DNA from: Daldinia sp. FL1419
Taxonomy: Eukaryota; Ascomycota; Sordariomycetes; Xylariales; Hypoxylaceae
Assembly: GCA_025201765.1 (NCBI GenBank)
Contig: MU623355.1
Coordinates: forward strand, 124,001 to 188,000
Reading direction: 5' to 3'
DNA: 64,000 nt
Of the stretch, positions 36,171 through 47,515 are shown in pieces (positions within the stretch are counted from its first letter, which is position 1; each line of letters opens with the position of its first letter). A program made the translations under genes and the position numbers. The notes below the pieces were generated by a model. That model saw only the letters and a program-made list of their open reading frames with translations, was not told the DNA's origin and searched no databases.

Positions 36171-38012
36171 ATGGATCGTAGAGCTCAGTTCGCCTGTATT
36201 ACGTGTCGGTACGATATATTTCCCTCTTTTCTTGGAATAGTGGCTTACCATTAACAGGCGGCTGAAACGCAAATGTCCCAAAGAACTACCGTCTTGCTCA
36301 TTGGTAAGTCCCAAGGGTAGGATAATTACTAGGCAGTTACTCAAGTAATTCCTACAGTGTCTTCGACTTGAGAAGCGATGCGAATATCCGCCACGGGTAC
36401 GAAATTTATATGAACATGCGACTCCCAATTCATCAACTAGTTCTCCAGACGCGAACAGGGGGGTCGATCTACAAACTTCAAATAAGTCACCCACAGAGTC
36501 AAGTTTACCTCCCGCACAAGATGCTATAGATGAACATGAAGATATCCATAGCTTCCCAGCTATGTTTTTTCTAGACTCGGAAGTTTGTACTAAGCCTTTA
36601 GCATCGGAACCTTGCCAAGCAACGGGTTCCATGGCACCCTCTTACAGTCTTTCCTCAGAGGCAAATGAGGTCTGTGAAAGGTATTTCTCCACAGTCCACC
36701 GATGGTTACCTATACTCAGCAGGAAACGCACCCGACGCTATATTGCTGGGAATGAATCAAAACCTAACTCTCAGCTTATACTTCTTGGCATGGAGCTAGT
36801 ATCAGAACCATTACCAGGGCAAGTATCGGCCAGGGCCAACCTACTCTATAGGGAAGTCTTAGAGACATTGCTCAAAGTCGAAAGTTCATACCTCCCCTCT
36901 CTCCAGCTCCTCCAGTCCGTCCTCTTGATATCTGTCTATGAATTTGGCCACGGGATATACCCGGCGGCCTATTTGCGCGTCGGCCATGCTGCTCGACTTT
37001 GCGCAATGATGGGGTTTCACGATCGTAAAAATTCGAGCCAAATGTTTAAAGATGCGATTACTTGGACATCGCGAGAGGAAGAACGAAGGGCGTGGTGGGC
37101 GGTGTTTTGCCTCGATAGGTATTTTTATTTTCATTTAATTGCTCCCATTTATGCTTCCAGCCGGCTTATTTGTGTCTAGGATCGCCAACCAGGGCATTAA
37201 TGGGTTACCCTTTTCGTCCCCTGAACCGAGCCCAGGAGAGTTATTGCCATGTCCAGAGACCCCATGGGCTGAGGGCGGAGTTGGTTTCAACGAACCCATT
37301 TTTGCGACTTCATTCTCCGACAATACGAGTCTAGGATCGTTCGCCAACGTATGCCAGGCAGCACACGTACTTGGTCGTGTGCTGCGCCATCGCGACGAAC
37401 CTAACAGTAGCCGTATAGCAGTTAGCTTTCGAGTATCAGAAGCAAAGCAACTTCACCATATTCTCGCATCATTATCCTCCCATCTAAGTAACATTTCTCA
37501 AGAGTCACTATTATTTGACAGCTCCGTCTCTGTTCCATTAGCCATATGTTTCTCTGCGCGTCTTATCTTGTATGATATATACGCGTGTAACGAAACATAT
37601 TCGACGGATTACGGGAGAACATCCGAGGAAGCAGAATTGCAGAAGGATGCTATGCTAGGCATCTTTGATGTCACTAGAGGTATTTGGCAACTTGCATGCC
37701 AGCTGCTCGATTCTTTCAACCAGCCCGGAGGTGCCGGACCTGAGAATCTCAGCCCTCTTTTATGCCACTGCTTATATGCTGGGGCGGGCGAGAGCGAGTG
37801 GCTTATTCTCGAACACGAGGACTCGGACGCAGGAATATGGCTAAAAGGTATCGTCGAGCTTCTTCGAGTTATTGGGAAGCGATGGCAAGTCGCAAGTACG
37901 TATAGTGGTTATCGAAAGAAAAAGAACCCCCCGCAAATGCTAATACGGTGCAGATATTTATCTATCACAGATCTATAAATGGCCTGGGTATAATAGCTTA
38001 GGTATGCCGTAA
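36171..38012 (+). CDS. Zn2Cys6 fungal-specific transcription factor
   Basis: Five exons (36171-36208, 36258-36303, 36358-37118, 37180-37895, 37954-38012) encode 539 residues. The binuclear zinc cluster is split over the first three exons: Cys9, 12, 19, 26, 29 and 36, spaced C-x2-C-x6-C-x6-C-x2-C-x6-C. The cluster therefore appears only when both 5' introns are removed, which strongly supports the start. The middle homology region follows, with YAAYLRVGHAARLCAMMGFHD-like spacing (AYLRVGHAARLCAMMG near 233), then EERRAWWAVFCLDR. The protein is a nuclear DNA-binding regulator of unknown targets. It sits between KMO and an NCS1 permease, and could regulate either. The last exon is only 59 bp and is the least certain part. 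Confidence 0.9.
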
Positions 38013-38129
38013 GGATGTACCGCTATTCGATCGGAATACCACCATTTCCTGTCGAAAGTTTGATGGAATATAATTATTAAAGCAATTTGAATAAGCCCCT
38101 TGAAATATGTATTACATTAAATCGTAGTT

Positions 38130-39801
38130 TTACAGTCGTCCTCGTATCTTAATCTCCAGTGACCTAATGAGGAGGTAAGCCGCGAATGCCACGACGACAG
38201 CAAATTCGAAGCCGAGATCCCCAGTCTTCTTTGCGATAGGTCCTGTGTACCAATCTGCTTGCATAGATGGGATGATAAATGCCCATGCGATCAAGACGGA
38301 GGCCAACGCGCTTAGACCCGTTGGCAACGCACGACCGTCATTCCATATTTTTGGATCAAAGCTACTAGGATCACCCTTTCGGAACCACAAGTATTCGGCC
38401 AAGAAGCACGTCACCGATGCCCCTGCATAGTAGCCGATTATACTAAGGAATGCTGTCACTGACGTAACGAACGATCTTGAAGCAGGGATAGCTACGGCGA
38501 TAATAACCGCGGTGGCAATGACGGCTAGCACGATACGAGGAACTCGACGGAGGATTGGCGCCACAGCAGTCAGGTTGAAGGAGATGGTATAGACATCACG
38601 GCCGCAAGTTCCGAGGACCGAAAGACCGAGAAGTACCAGGATGAATCGGCCAAAGTCACCGAGCCGAGTAACCAGGATAGTACCAATCACTGCACCAATC
38701 CCACCGGCTTTATACGCAAGAGTCCACGAAGGTATAGTAAAGACAGCACCACCGATCGCTGCCCCAAGAATCATGAGAAGCGAGAACGGTAACGCAATGC
38801 CAAACAAGCAATATAAGGCAAGCCTAAACCGTGGCGCGGTTGGAGGCATGTAGCAAGCGTAGTCACCCGCAACATTACTCCAAGTGATCATGTTGCCAGC
38901 CGCAAATGCCACGATGCCCATGTACTCCTGGGCGGTAGTACGAGCTGGTAGGGGTGTCTGTTGCCAAAGCTGGTCGCCTGCCGCACCGACGAGAATAACG
39001 ATAGCGATGAGTGTCGGGATCCAGGCCCATCGTGTAAAGAAGTGCATTACACGGTATCCCATGAAGCCAATCGCTAGGGATACAACCATAATGATAGCGA
39101 TCGCGGCCTCGACAGGTAATGTGCCTGGGCGGACCGCGGCAAGGCATTGCGCACCGTTGATACTACCGGTAACAGCGAAGCCGCCGACCGTGAGTGTTAC
39201 AACGACGGAGGTCAGGACATTGCAATATTTTCTATTCGTCGGAGCTTAGCATTATATGTGCTAGGCACAACATCGAGAAATCGTAGAAGCTTACCCGAAA
39301 CAGTACCGCGATTGAATCATCTGCCGCATTCCCGTCAGCGGCGCAATGGTGATGATATACGCAGCCGGAACCGCGAATAGGAATTGGAGGAATACAATCA
39401 TTAACGCCGCGTCGCGCAATGACATTCCGAATCCGAGCGTTGTTGCTGAACCGATACCGATCCTGCAGTTAAATATTTCAGTTTTGTAATCCTCCAGAGT
39501 AATAAATACTCAAAGCTTAGGTTATAATAGGAGACTCATACGGTAACAAGCTGGTCATAGACGTCGCGAAGATGGTCAGTACGTTTACATAGCGAGTATC
39601 GGTTCTCTTCTCGATCGGCACCGGTTCTGCACCGCGCATTTCGACGCCATGATCTGAAAATTTGGCCCAGAACAACGATCGAGGTGCTTGAAACTGGTCC
39701 TCAGTCTCTCCAAGCTCACTCATCGCCGCGGATGACGACTCATTAATACCCATCTCCGGGTCTTGGGCCAATTCCTTCTTTCCGATCATATCGCCAGCCA
39801 T
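38130..39801 (-). CDS. NCS1-family permease (purine-cytosine permease type)
   Basis: Exons 39801-39542, 39462-39295 and 39231-38130 with introns of 79 and 63 bp give 509 residues. The protein is a proton-coupled importer of nucleobases, nucleosides or related vitamins at the plasma membrane. The N-terminus is cytosolic and charged (HGVEMRGAEPVPIEKRT). About twelve hydrophobic segments follow. Family landmarks are LTGMRQMIQSRY at the exon 2 end, VLTSVVVTLTVGGFAV in exon 3, and WSNVAGDYACYMPP. The last intron's acceptor is the second of two nearby AGs, because the first puts a stop in frame. Its stop faces the Zn2Cys6 gene's stop 117 bp away. Substrate is not readable: candidates are cytosine, adenine, thiamine, pyridoxine or nicotinamide riboside. 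Confidence 0.92.
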
Positions 39802-40565
39802 GATATCGCTCGGTCGGCGCGAGCCAGCGAGTCACGTCCGTTCCTTTGTTTACTGGCGGTCACAAGTTACTCGTCCGTTGGCATTGAGGCTCTGAGTGGG
39901 CAAGCAAAATAGAGGAGCCCAGACTTTTGGGTTACCGGTGCATACATCCCGACGCGGATTCCGTTCCGCATTGCTACCCAGTGCGCACAAGGTAACATTA
40001 TGCAGAGCAATATTGCCGTCGTGGGCGAGCTATTGGCCTATTCAGTGGTTGCGTTCGGGGATAACAGCAAATTACGCGGGATGAGAAACCCTGGCGAACC
40101 AGGGTAAATTGGCGGTTTATCGGTACGCCGCTTTATGATATATCAATTTCCGGCCCGAGCTGTATTTATGATGGCCCCCCTTATGATCTTGGGGGACGCA
40201 CTTTTCGTGGTTGTGAGGTGTGACGATCCGAGCTGACCTTGGCGAACGATTCGTGGCGTTCCGATCGCGACGTTTCACTGGTCTGCTCGGACTCTGGTAC
40301 AAGGACTTTAAGGCTACTTTAAGGGGCCAGCATAGGAATCCAATCATTCATCATGTCGGCAACGAAGAAAATACGTATATCGGCTCCTGTGATGTTATAA
40401 CTGGTTGACATTGTGTTAGAGCGGTATCATCTTCGACTCTATCTTGATTCCTACGATGCGACCGCGACATAAGTTAAAATGCCATTCATGGATGGCAGAG
40501 CATTTACTTTGCCGTGAGGGACCATAGCCGTCAGCCACTAAGGTTAGTGTCCTCCGGAACGCGTA
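39802..40565. other. Intergenic, permease promoter
   Basis: GC-richer than its surroundings, with overlapping frames on both strands at 40117-40408 but no motif. No gene supported. Confidence 0.5.
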
Positions 40566-41015
40566 ATGATATCTCTTAGTGTTCCCCTCCTCATATTCTT
40601 GGAGGCCGTATCGGGCTCAGCCAAGGTTGGTAGGAAAGAAACTACGTATCCCACATGCGGATCTCTGTCAACATTTTCCATTCAAAACCAGCCTACTGAT
40701 TCCAACCGCGATGCCGATTTCACGTTTCATCTATCAACCGGATTTGATGACTACGCGTCACTTTGCAGCGGACAATGGCGAGGCGTAGAAACCGAGTGGC
40801 AAGTGTGTGACAAGAATTCCGAGGACTCTAGCACCCTGTTCAGGGGCACAGCTAGCGGATATCTTGATGTGGCGCATAGATATCTCTGTAAGAGACCTGG
40901 TGAGTCCGAAGGAAAGAATACTATTGCTCTAGCTATCGCAAATGGCACTGTGATACTCAACTTTTCCAAAGAGGATATTCACACTTTCAATGCGTATATA
41001 AAGATGATGCACTAG
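40566..41015 (+). CDS. Small secreted protein
   Basis: A 149-codon intronless frame beginning with MISLSVPLLIFLEAVSGSA, a plausible signal peptide. The mature chain has four cysteines (TYPTCGS, SLCSGQW, WQVCDKN, YLCKRP), spaced as for two disulfides, plus a sequon NGT. Predicted strands such as DADFTFHL and TIALAIANGTVIL suggest a small beta-rich fold, as in some fungal secreted proteins. I do not recognise the family. It lies between permease and RTA1 genes with no evident link. The frame is convincing as coding, but I give no function. Confidence 0.65.
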   Translation: MISLSVPLLIFLEAVSGSAKVGRKETTYPTCGSLSTFSIQNQPTDSNRDADFTFHLSTGFDDYASLCSGQWRGVETEWQVCDKNSEDSSTLFRGTASGYLDVAHRYLCKRPGESEGKNTIALAIANGTVILNFSKEDIHTFNAYIKMMH

Positions 41016-42227
41016 AGGCCTAATATGAAATGCGCGGAAGCGTCGCATCATCCGAAGTGGATCGTCGATGGCTTTGAATATGCTGCCGGGTACCTCAATA
41101 CTCCTGGAGGTCTGAGACCGGGTGGTATCGCTGGTGTGATCGCGTCAGTTAGTTTCGACTTTCTAAGCGAAGCAAATAATTATTCCCATCCATTGCTCTG
41201 CATCATTTCTATCGGGGTCGCTATCACTAGAAAACGATACCATCATTAATCCCAATAAAGATTGACCTTGTCCTAGCCCATATGGGAGTGGTCTGGTACC
41301 CCCTGAGTAGTATCCTACGACCTCGTTCAGACTCGACAAAGCTAGGCGCCGTCTTACGCTGTAACAGAAATAGGAATGCGATAGCCAAGATGAAAAGTCA
41401 GTCTCGTAACTAGAATCATAGCGAGCTATCCTAGGAGATTTTACTACATTTACCTAACTAACGGAGTTTGATATTTGAAGGGTCCCATTTTCAGCGAGGG
41501 GTGGCGCGATATTACCTCCAGAGTACACGATGGTCCCGCAGCCGAATTGCAACGCCACTAGATTTGTTATCGAAGGAGATCTAGATGCGCCTGAATTCAT
41601 CGATTGATACAACAGGAGTAGGACCAGGTTCTGAATGAAGTATAATAATAGAATAAGTGTTCAATATTCAGGAACAAGTAAGGAGTGGCTGGCTTCGCTT
41701 CGGTCTAAGTGGGTTGTCCCTACTTTCCATAAAATAGATGCCTAAGTCTAGCATAAATCTGAATCTTGTTAGAGTAACGCGCGGTTCCAATAGGCCCTTA
41801 CTATGTCTCGAGTAATTTCAGTTCGGTTTGAGGCATCAGTCAAGTAGGACCCGGGTGTGTGTGGAATCCTACAGAGGCGGTGCTGGGTATCCGAGGCGTC
41901 CTTTAAAAATGCTAAAATAAAGCGTCCGATCCAGAGTTAACCGCATAGCCGCAGTAACTTAACAAAGTGAGGATGGGTCAGAGTCCGAAGAACTGGGGCC
42001 CCTGTAGTGACATTGGGTCTAATTGGTCTAAACAAGAAGAGTCGCTTATAGAGTAATTATATATGGTCTACTCGAGATGGAATATATATAAGTGAGAGTT
42101 CTCATGAAATATATAATGTGATGATCGGATCCAGTATAATCTATCATAATTATATTCAGATCAGCTTTCCACAGTTCTACATAATCTACCAGTATATCGT
42201 ACTTGTTCACCCGAGGAATAATTCACT
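41016..42227. other. Intergenic, RTA1 promoter side
   Basis: No gene supported. The frame at 41025-41249 lies just past the secreted-protein stop and carries no motif. Confidence 0.5.
42083..42092 (+). promoter_or_regulatory. Candidate TATA box for the RTA1 gene
   Basis: TATATATAAG, about 140 bp before the start codon at 42228. It is well placed for a fungal core promoter. Confidence 0.4.
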
Positions 42228-43229
42228 ATGCCCGGTGCCAGCTCCTTACCAGAATCCATACGGGACCCTAACAACTGCCAGAAGGACTTGGTTCCTGGCA
42301 TCAACTATGCGTATGGCTACAGGCCAAGTTTGACTGCCGGTATCATCTTCTGTGTGCTCTTCGGCATTGCATTTTTCGGGCACTCATTCCGAACTATTCG
42401 TTTATGGCGGTGGACGTCAGCCTTACTCGCAATTGGTGCTCTGAGTATGAGAAACAATCCGTCTGAATCATATGATAAACAAGACTAATTTCCATTATAG
42501 CCGAGCTCATAGGATGGATCGGCCGCACGTGGTCTGCCGAATGCCCCTATAACCGGAATGCCTTCCTGATGCAAATTACGACGCTCATTATCGGTCCTGT
42601 ATTTTATACTGCAGCGCTATATGTGTTGTTAGGAACACTTATCAGCATCCTGGGACGACGATATAGTCTTATCTCCGCGAGGATGTATACCATTGTATTC
42701 CTAACATGCGATATAGTATCACTAGTCGTACAGGTAAGAGTACCTACTATTAGAGTGCACTTTTAACGAGTCTGATACTAACCTCGAACTTCTTCAGGCC
42801 GCCGGTGGCGCAATGGCTTCAACCGCGGGGGGCAACACCGACAGCACCAAACTAGGAACCAACATCATGGTTGCTGGGGTCTTATTTCAGCTCGCAGCCA
42901 TGACTATATTCGCCTTGCTGGCGCTAGACTTCTTTCGGAGGTCGACTAAATTCGGGATGCCTCAAGAATATAACAAAATCCTCATCGCTCTATTCGTTTC
43001 ACTTGCAACCATCTTCGCACGCAGTATCTTTCGGGCGGTAGAGCTCTTGGAGGGTTGGGACGGGTATCTGATGATGCATGAGGTATACTTCATCACCCTC
43101 GACGGAGCCTTAATGGCAATAGCCGTAATCGTTTTCTTGCCCTTCGACCCAGCACGAACGATCCCAAAAGCATACCGCACTGTCGACAAAGATTCCACCG
43201 AACTAAGCGAGTTCAGCATGGATGCTTGA
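42228..43229 (+). CDS. RTA1-family lipid-translocating exporter-like protein
   Basis: Exons 42228-42444, 42501-42733 and 42798-43229 (introns 56 and 64 bp) encode 293 residues. Seven membrane segments are expected, and at least six are obvious by eye. The family landmarks are GYRPSLTAGIIFCVLF near the start, ELIGWIGR after the first splice, and the RSIFRAVEL motif followed by HEVYFITLDGALM late in the chain. RTA1 proteins include yeast Rsb1 and Rta1, linked to sphingoid-base release and azole or 7-aminocholesterol resistance. The role here is probably in membrane-lipid stress at the plasma membrane. The C-terminus is short and charged. Family is secure, exact substrate is not. Confidence 0.92.
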
Positions 43230-44057
43230 AATATATAAGTATTGGGTGGACGTATAGCTCAGGTGTTGTATGATATTCATGAGATAGTTAAGGAGTTGTA
43301 AGATAGAAAGCATTTCAGGGAAGGGGGGTATTACAAATCGACTCAGGATAGTCTAATTATTTCATATCATCCAGTCATGTTTGAGGGACTACCTTGTTTG
43401 AATCTAAAGCACATACCAGCGTCAAGACTTTGATAGTGGATAACTCCAGGCTATTCATATGTTCAGAACAAAGAACTCTCGACATGCCCCTTAGTTACCT
43501 AGGTATTTGTAATCGAGATCCAGTTTCATAGTTCATATCACTCAGTATAATTATAATGTCAGCACGATCTAAACTACGGATTCTTTCTACCTACGCACAA
43601 TCGCATTCAATATCCCTTTAGTTTAAACAATCTCATAATTAGCTTATTTTCATGTGCTTTGTAGGGTTTACGTCCCGTGGTATACATAGTGATATATCAT
43701 TTCCATATCGTGAGGCACGATAGTTGTGCCGCATATTGAGGAGTAATACCGCTTCTTTGTCAGTAGTATGGAGGATTGGGTCAAGGCTGGTGATTTATGA
43801 TAACAGAAGTGTTGGCGGAAAATTATAGGGTAGGCGAGTCGACCGGCTCACATTGAAACAGCTCCGTTACAGTTATCGTTCAAATTTATTATATAAATGG
43901 CTTCTCGCTATTCTGTCCGAGCTTCTCATCCTAGCTTCATCGCAGTATCAATTCTTCACTACCTACGGTACTTCATAACTAGAGCTGCAGTATCCTAACT
44001 TTGAGTGTTAATAACGGCGTAAGTAATAATATACCTATCCTTTACAACGAAGATACG
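43230..44057. other. Intergenic
   Basis: AT-rich, no gene seen. The 3' part is the likely leader of the 44058 frame. Confidence 0.55.
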
Positions 44058-44627
44058 ATGGCGAAAAGCAAGGTCTCCAATTCCGACATCAACCCAAGAG
44101 AGGGTTTAACACGAAGGAATTCCGATGGGCCACCAAAGGGTTCCGGATCAAAACGAGTAGGTTTTCTTCAAAGCCTATTCCGAAAACTCGGGTTAGCTAA
44201 AAAACCGAAAGAGGATATTCCCGATATCCCCCCACCGAAGACTTCCTATTCTATTTTCGAGGTTGAGGAGGTAACCCTCCCTGTTTCCACTGTATTTGAT
44301 GACCCCGATGAAGTGTTCCTGAAATCGGATGGTACGCCGTTATTGCGTGCAATGTCGGTTCCCACTACAAACTATCAGCGTACTCGTCACCTATGGGAGG
44401 ATATAAGTACAGTTCAATCTTTCGAGTGGAAAAGTCGCAAGGTGACAACTCTCAAAGATGTTCGAAATGCCGAGATCGAAAGTCGCATGCAGCATCTGAT
44501 CATGCGCTGCTCAATGGATGGTTATGAAGTAACTCCGCAGGAGGCTTATGATGTGCTAGTCTTGGTGCAAGGAGCCGTTGATGAGGCTGTCGAGTACATG
44601 AAGGTGTTGAGAGATTTTGACCGATGA
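44058..44627 (+). CDS. Hypothetical protein with UBA-like C-terminus
   Basis: The first ATG of this frame (MAKSKVSNSD) gives 189 residues. The frame stays open a little further upstream, so a spliced extra exon cannot be excluded. The N-terminal 60 residues are basic and Ser/Lys-rich (FLQSLFRKLGLAKKPKED), perhaps a membrane-binding or nuclear segment. The end contains RNAEIESRMQHLIMRC and YDVLVLVQGAVDEAVEYMK, whose hydrophobic spacing resembles a three-helix UBA/CUE fold that binds ubiquitin. That resemblance is my inference and not a firm family match. No signal peptide. An assembly gap follows 300 bp downstream. Confidence 0.55.
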   Translation: MAKSKVSNSDINPREGLTRRNSDGPPKGSGSKRVGFLQSLFRKLGLAKKPKEDIPDIPPPKTSYSIFEVEEVTLPVSTVFDDPDEVFLKSDGTPLLRAMSVPTTNYQRTRHLWEDISTVQSFEWKSRKVTTLKDVRNAEIESRMQHLIMRCSMDGYEVTPQEAYDVLVLVQGAVDEAVEYMKVLRDFDR

Positions 44628-44940
44628 CCTCAGTTATCGGAATAGAATCAACCATATACGTCTGGTAGGTGGGTTTGGCGCATTCATACTCTGTTGGTAA
44701 ACGTATAAATATCTCCTTATCCCATATTACGGGCTGTCTTAATGGGTAGTGTGGATTGTTAGGTACCTACATAAGGTGGTTAGGATAGGTTGGTAGGTAG
44801 GTAAATATTGATATTTGTTGTTGAAACTCATAATGTGGCTTTAATCTGAGCGTTGTAAGTTTCCCGTAGACTGCCAACATGGGAATGGTCTCTCCTTGAG
44901 ACTCTATATTCTTGAAGAATCTAACGTGTTCCTGTAAGAT

Positions 44941-44971
<31 letters not shown>

Positions 44972-45111
44972 CGGGGGGGGGGGGGCGGCGGGGGCGGGGG
45001 GGGCGGGGGGCGGTNNNNNNNNNNCTCTTTTCCGGTCCACTCCCTATTTTTTTTGTGTTTCCACTCTAAAATCTTTTTATTTTAAAAATAAATTTTTTTT
45101 TTTTAACCCCC

Positions 45112-45146
<35 letters not shown>

Positions 45147-45621
45147 GACTCTGCCTGAAAGATGGACGGCCCTTTATCGGCATTGTGTACTTAGGAGGGT
45201 GATGATCATATGAGACGTATGCTATTATACAATGCCCATTGGCTCCATCTCGAGAGGAGTTGCCCAAGACGATTTAGCCACTCCGAATAAGCCATATTGT
45301 CTCACGCAAACTGTTGCAGTCCCAAACTAAGTGACATATCCGGGTCCCGACAACTAGTATAACTCGGCCGACTCCTTATAAGAAGGTCGGATTTACATCG
45401 GGATGCCTCGGATTTAAGAACCAAATCGAATAAGGATAGACATGTATCTGGTTATTTAAACATGAGATTATAGTATCAAAGTAAAGATAATATATATCTG
45501 TATCTCCATAGCTTGACTACATTCCGGTATGAATATCTTTCTACTATACTTTTTTTTTTGGCATGATATTCCCAAGCTTCTGAGGTGAAAAGGTCAGATA
45601 CCTAGCGGAATAGGTTCGAGT
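44628..45621. other. Intergenic containing an assembly gap
   Basis: Ordinary AT-rich sequence flanks the artefactual homopolymer block at 44941-45142. No gene seen. Confidence 0.6.
44941..45142. other. Assembly gap with homopolymer artefact
   Basis: About 74 bases that are nearly all G run into ten Ns at 45015-45024. After about 80 bases of low-complexity T-rich sequence there follow a C26 run and an A10 run. The pattern looks like two-colour sequencing artefact joined across a scaffold gap. Treat both flanks as unreliable. Confidence 0.9.
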
Positions 45622-46028
45622 ATGTCAACAGTACACGAGGATCCAAGCATGACGGAAGACTATAGGCGGTGGCAGGCAATAAGTCAAGGTGGTGCAACTC
45701 TTGATTGGTCTGGAGCGGAAGACTTCTATACTTGAGAAACACGGTCGTGCGCTATTCGCGAAAGACACAGTCCCGCGTTCGCCTCTACCCGGCCCAACCG
45801 CTCGAGAGATTTGCCACACCAACAGCACAGATCTGTCTGGTCACGTCACTTTGTCATTCGCGGATGCGGAAGAGGTTATATCGAAAGGCTAGGGAGAATG
45901 TCAGAGATTGAGCGGGATGGATCCACCCCCCGGGCCATACGTTACTCTACGTGCCGAATACGGCAGAGAAAATAAAAATCTTGTTCAAAATCTTCCAGGC
46001 TGGTGTTGACTATATGAAGAGCGGCTAA
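45622..46028 (+). pseudogene. Broken luciferase-like (DUF5519) fungal gene
   Basis: Three frames together resemble the fungal luciferase-domain family. Frame one (from ATG 45622) has TEDYRRWQAISQGG. Frame two has GRALFAKDTVPRSPLPGP and then GHVTLSFADAEEVISKG, the family hallmark normally continuing into WGERHPL. Here the Trp codon is TAG at about 45890. Frame three ends with FKIFQAGVDYMKSG and TAA at 46028. So there are at least two frame changes and one nonsense codon, with no splice sites to rescue them. The intact family is of unknown function, and luciferase is only a domain name. It ends 43 bp from the convergent TIM-barrel gene. The family match is moderate and the decay clear. Confidence 0.65.
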
Positions 46029-46071
46029 TCCACCATCAAAGTATGATAGCCCCTAATAAATACGTACAATA

Positions 46072-46908
46072 TTAATTCGCTATATGAATCTCTTTGAATC
46101 TCTTCGCGTTGTCCGTGATTGCAACCTCGACGGGGATACGTTCCATGTTGCTTGCACCATAAAATCCATGCACTCCCTTTGTTCGCGTGAGGACATACTC
46201 CGCGTCCGTAGGTTCAGCAATTGGACCACCGTGACATAAAACAATCACATCCTCCTTTACCTTTACCACGGCATCTCTGATATCTTGAATCAACTTCACA
46301 CTTTCATCTAGGCTTTTCCCTGTCTTCCCCCCGATACCTTTACTCGTTGTTAAGCCCATATGGGCGACTATGATATCGGCACCGGCCTTCGCCATGCTAA
46401 TTGCCTCCTCCACATTGAATACATAGGGCGAAGTGACAAGGCCCATCTCGGAAGCAGTTCGTATCATCTCAACCTCAAGATCGTAACTCATCCCAGTCTC
46501 TTCTAGACCCGCCCTAAAATTCCCGTCCATGAGTCCGACCGTGGGGAAGTTTTGGATACCGCTAAACCCTAGCTCTCTCAACTGCTTGAGGAACTGGTAC
46601 ATATCTCGGAATGGGTCGGTTCCGCAGACTCCAGCGAATACAGGTGTATGTTGAACAACTGGCAGAACTTCCCGGGCCATGTCGACAACGATAGCATTCG
46701 CGTCGCCGTACGGCAACAAACCGGCAAGTGATCCGCGGCCGGCCATCCGGTAACGACCCGAGTTATAAATGATGATGAGGTCAGCGCCACCAGCCTCGAC
46801 GAATTTAGCGGAAAGGCCAATCCCGGCGCCGGCACCGACAATGGGGCGATGGGATGATATGACTTCCCGTAAGCGCTGGAGAACTTCTTGGCGCGTGAAT
46901 AGTACCAT
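46072..46908 (-). CDS. TIM-barrel protein of the Tm-1 C-terminal / PEP-hydrolase-like family
   Basis: An intronless 278-residue frame. The landmarks are GAGAGIGLSAKF (residues 25-36), YNSGRYRMAGRGSLAG near 48, VFAGVCGTDPFRD, GFSGIQNFPTVGLMDG, and the C-terminal VHGFYGASNMERIP. These match the TIM-barrel family called phosphoenolpyruvate hydrolase-like, which forms the second half of plant Tm-1 proteins. Catalysis in the family is not firmly established. It faces the UPF0261 gene at 47516 head to head across about 600 bp. That is the other half of Tm-1-type proteins, so the two probably work together in one pathway or complex. No signal peptide. Lack of introns may point to bacterial origin, which needs phylogeny. 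Confidence 0.92.
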   Translation of the reverse strand: MVLFTRQEVLQRLREVISSHRPIVGAGAGIGLSAKFVEAGGADLIIIYNSGRYRMAGRGSLAGLLPYGDANAIVVDMAREVLPVVQHTPVFAGVCGTDPFRDMYQFLKQLRELGFSGIQNFPTVGLMDGNFRAGLEETGMSYDLEVEMIRTASEMGLVTSPYVFNVEEAISMAKAGADIIVAHMGLTTSKGIGGKTGKSLDESVKLIQDIRDAVVKVKEDVIVLCHGGPIAEPTDAEYVLTRTKGVHGFYGASNMERIPVEVAITDNAKRFKEIHIAN

Positions 46909-47515
46909 GATTATGGGCGGAATTCAATAAAGTTGGGTATGACTTGAGTTACGCTCTTTTCATCAGTCCCCCGCGAAGTGAGGAGTTATAGATACCTATG
47001 CCACCCGCTCGAGTGGCCTTGGATGGGTTACCTCTTTGGTTTTCGTCGTACAGTGCATATGCGACCCTTGCGTATACTTACCTGTTTTGCGGACGCTAGG
47101 TTCATATGCGTAATGCTTAGCCGTAACCGACCTATGTGATGTAATACGATTATTAGTTTGTTGGTCCCTTTCCCCGCCGAATGCTACTTTAATATTTATC
47201 TTAGCAAACAGCATCCACCTCAGGCTGGGTACCTGAGACATAAAAGGTGTCTACCCTCTTAACCTGGTTAATACTTATGTGAAGCCTAGCATACAGAACA
47301 AAGGACTTTTTCTACATGTAAGAGTCTCATAGTGAGATAGTAGGTGGCGTTCCTTGCGGGACAACGAAGTTATTTCCTCGCTTCTTAGTCCTCCTCGTGG
47401 TAGGATGGACATGTGAATTAACAAAAGCTCCGCGGGAAATGAAAGAAATACACGTGGAGACCTTGTTTTGTTTCTTCCTACCTTTTCCCCTACCGCCCAA
47501 CTAAGCTAGCTTACA
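46909..47515. other. Divergent promoter of the Tm-1-like pair
   Basis: 607 bp between two opposed starts. CT-rich sequence lies just before 47516. I see no open frame of note and no repeat. Confidence 0.6.

Noticed and set aside
44941..45014. Possible G-quadruplex
   Set aside because: The G run adjoins an N gap and mirrors a C run; it is a sequencing or assembly artefact.
47000..47060. Second tRNA-like A box near 47008
   Set aside because: Downstream words do not make a T-arm; lies in the divergent promoter.
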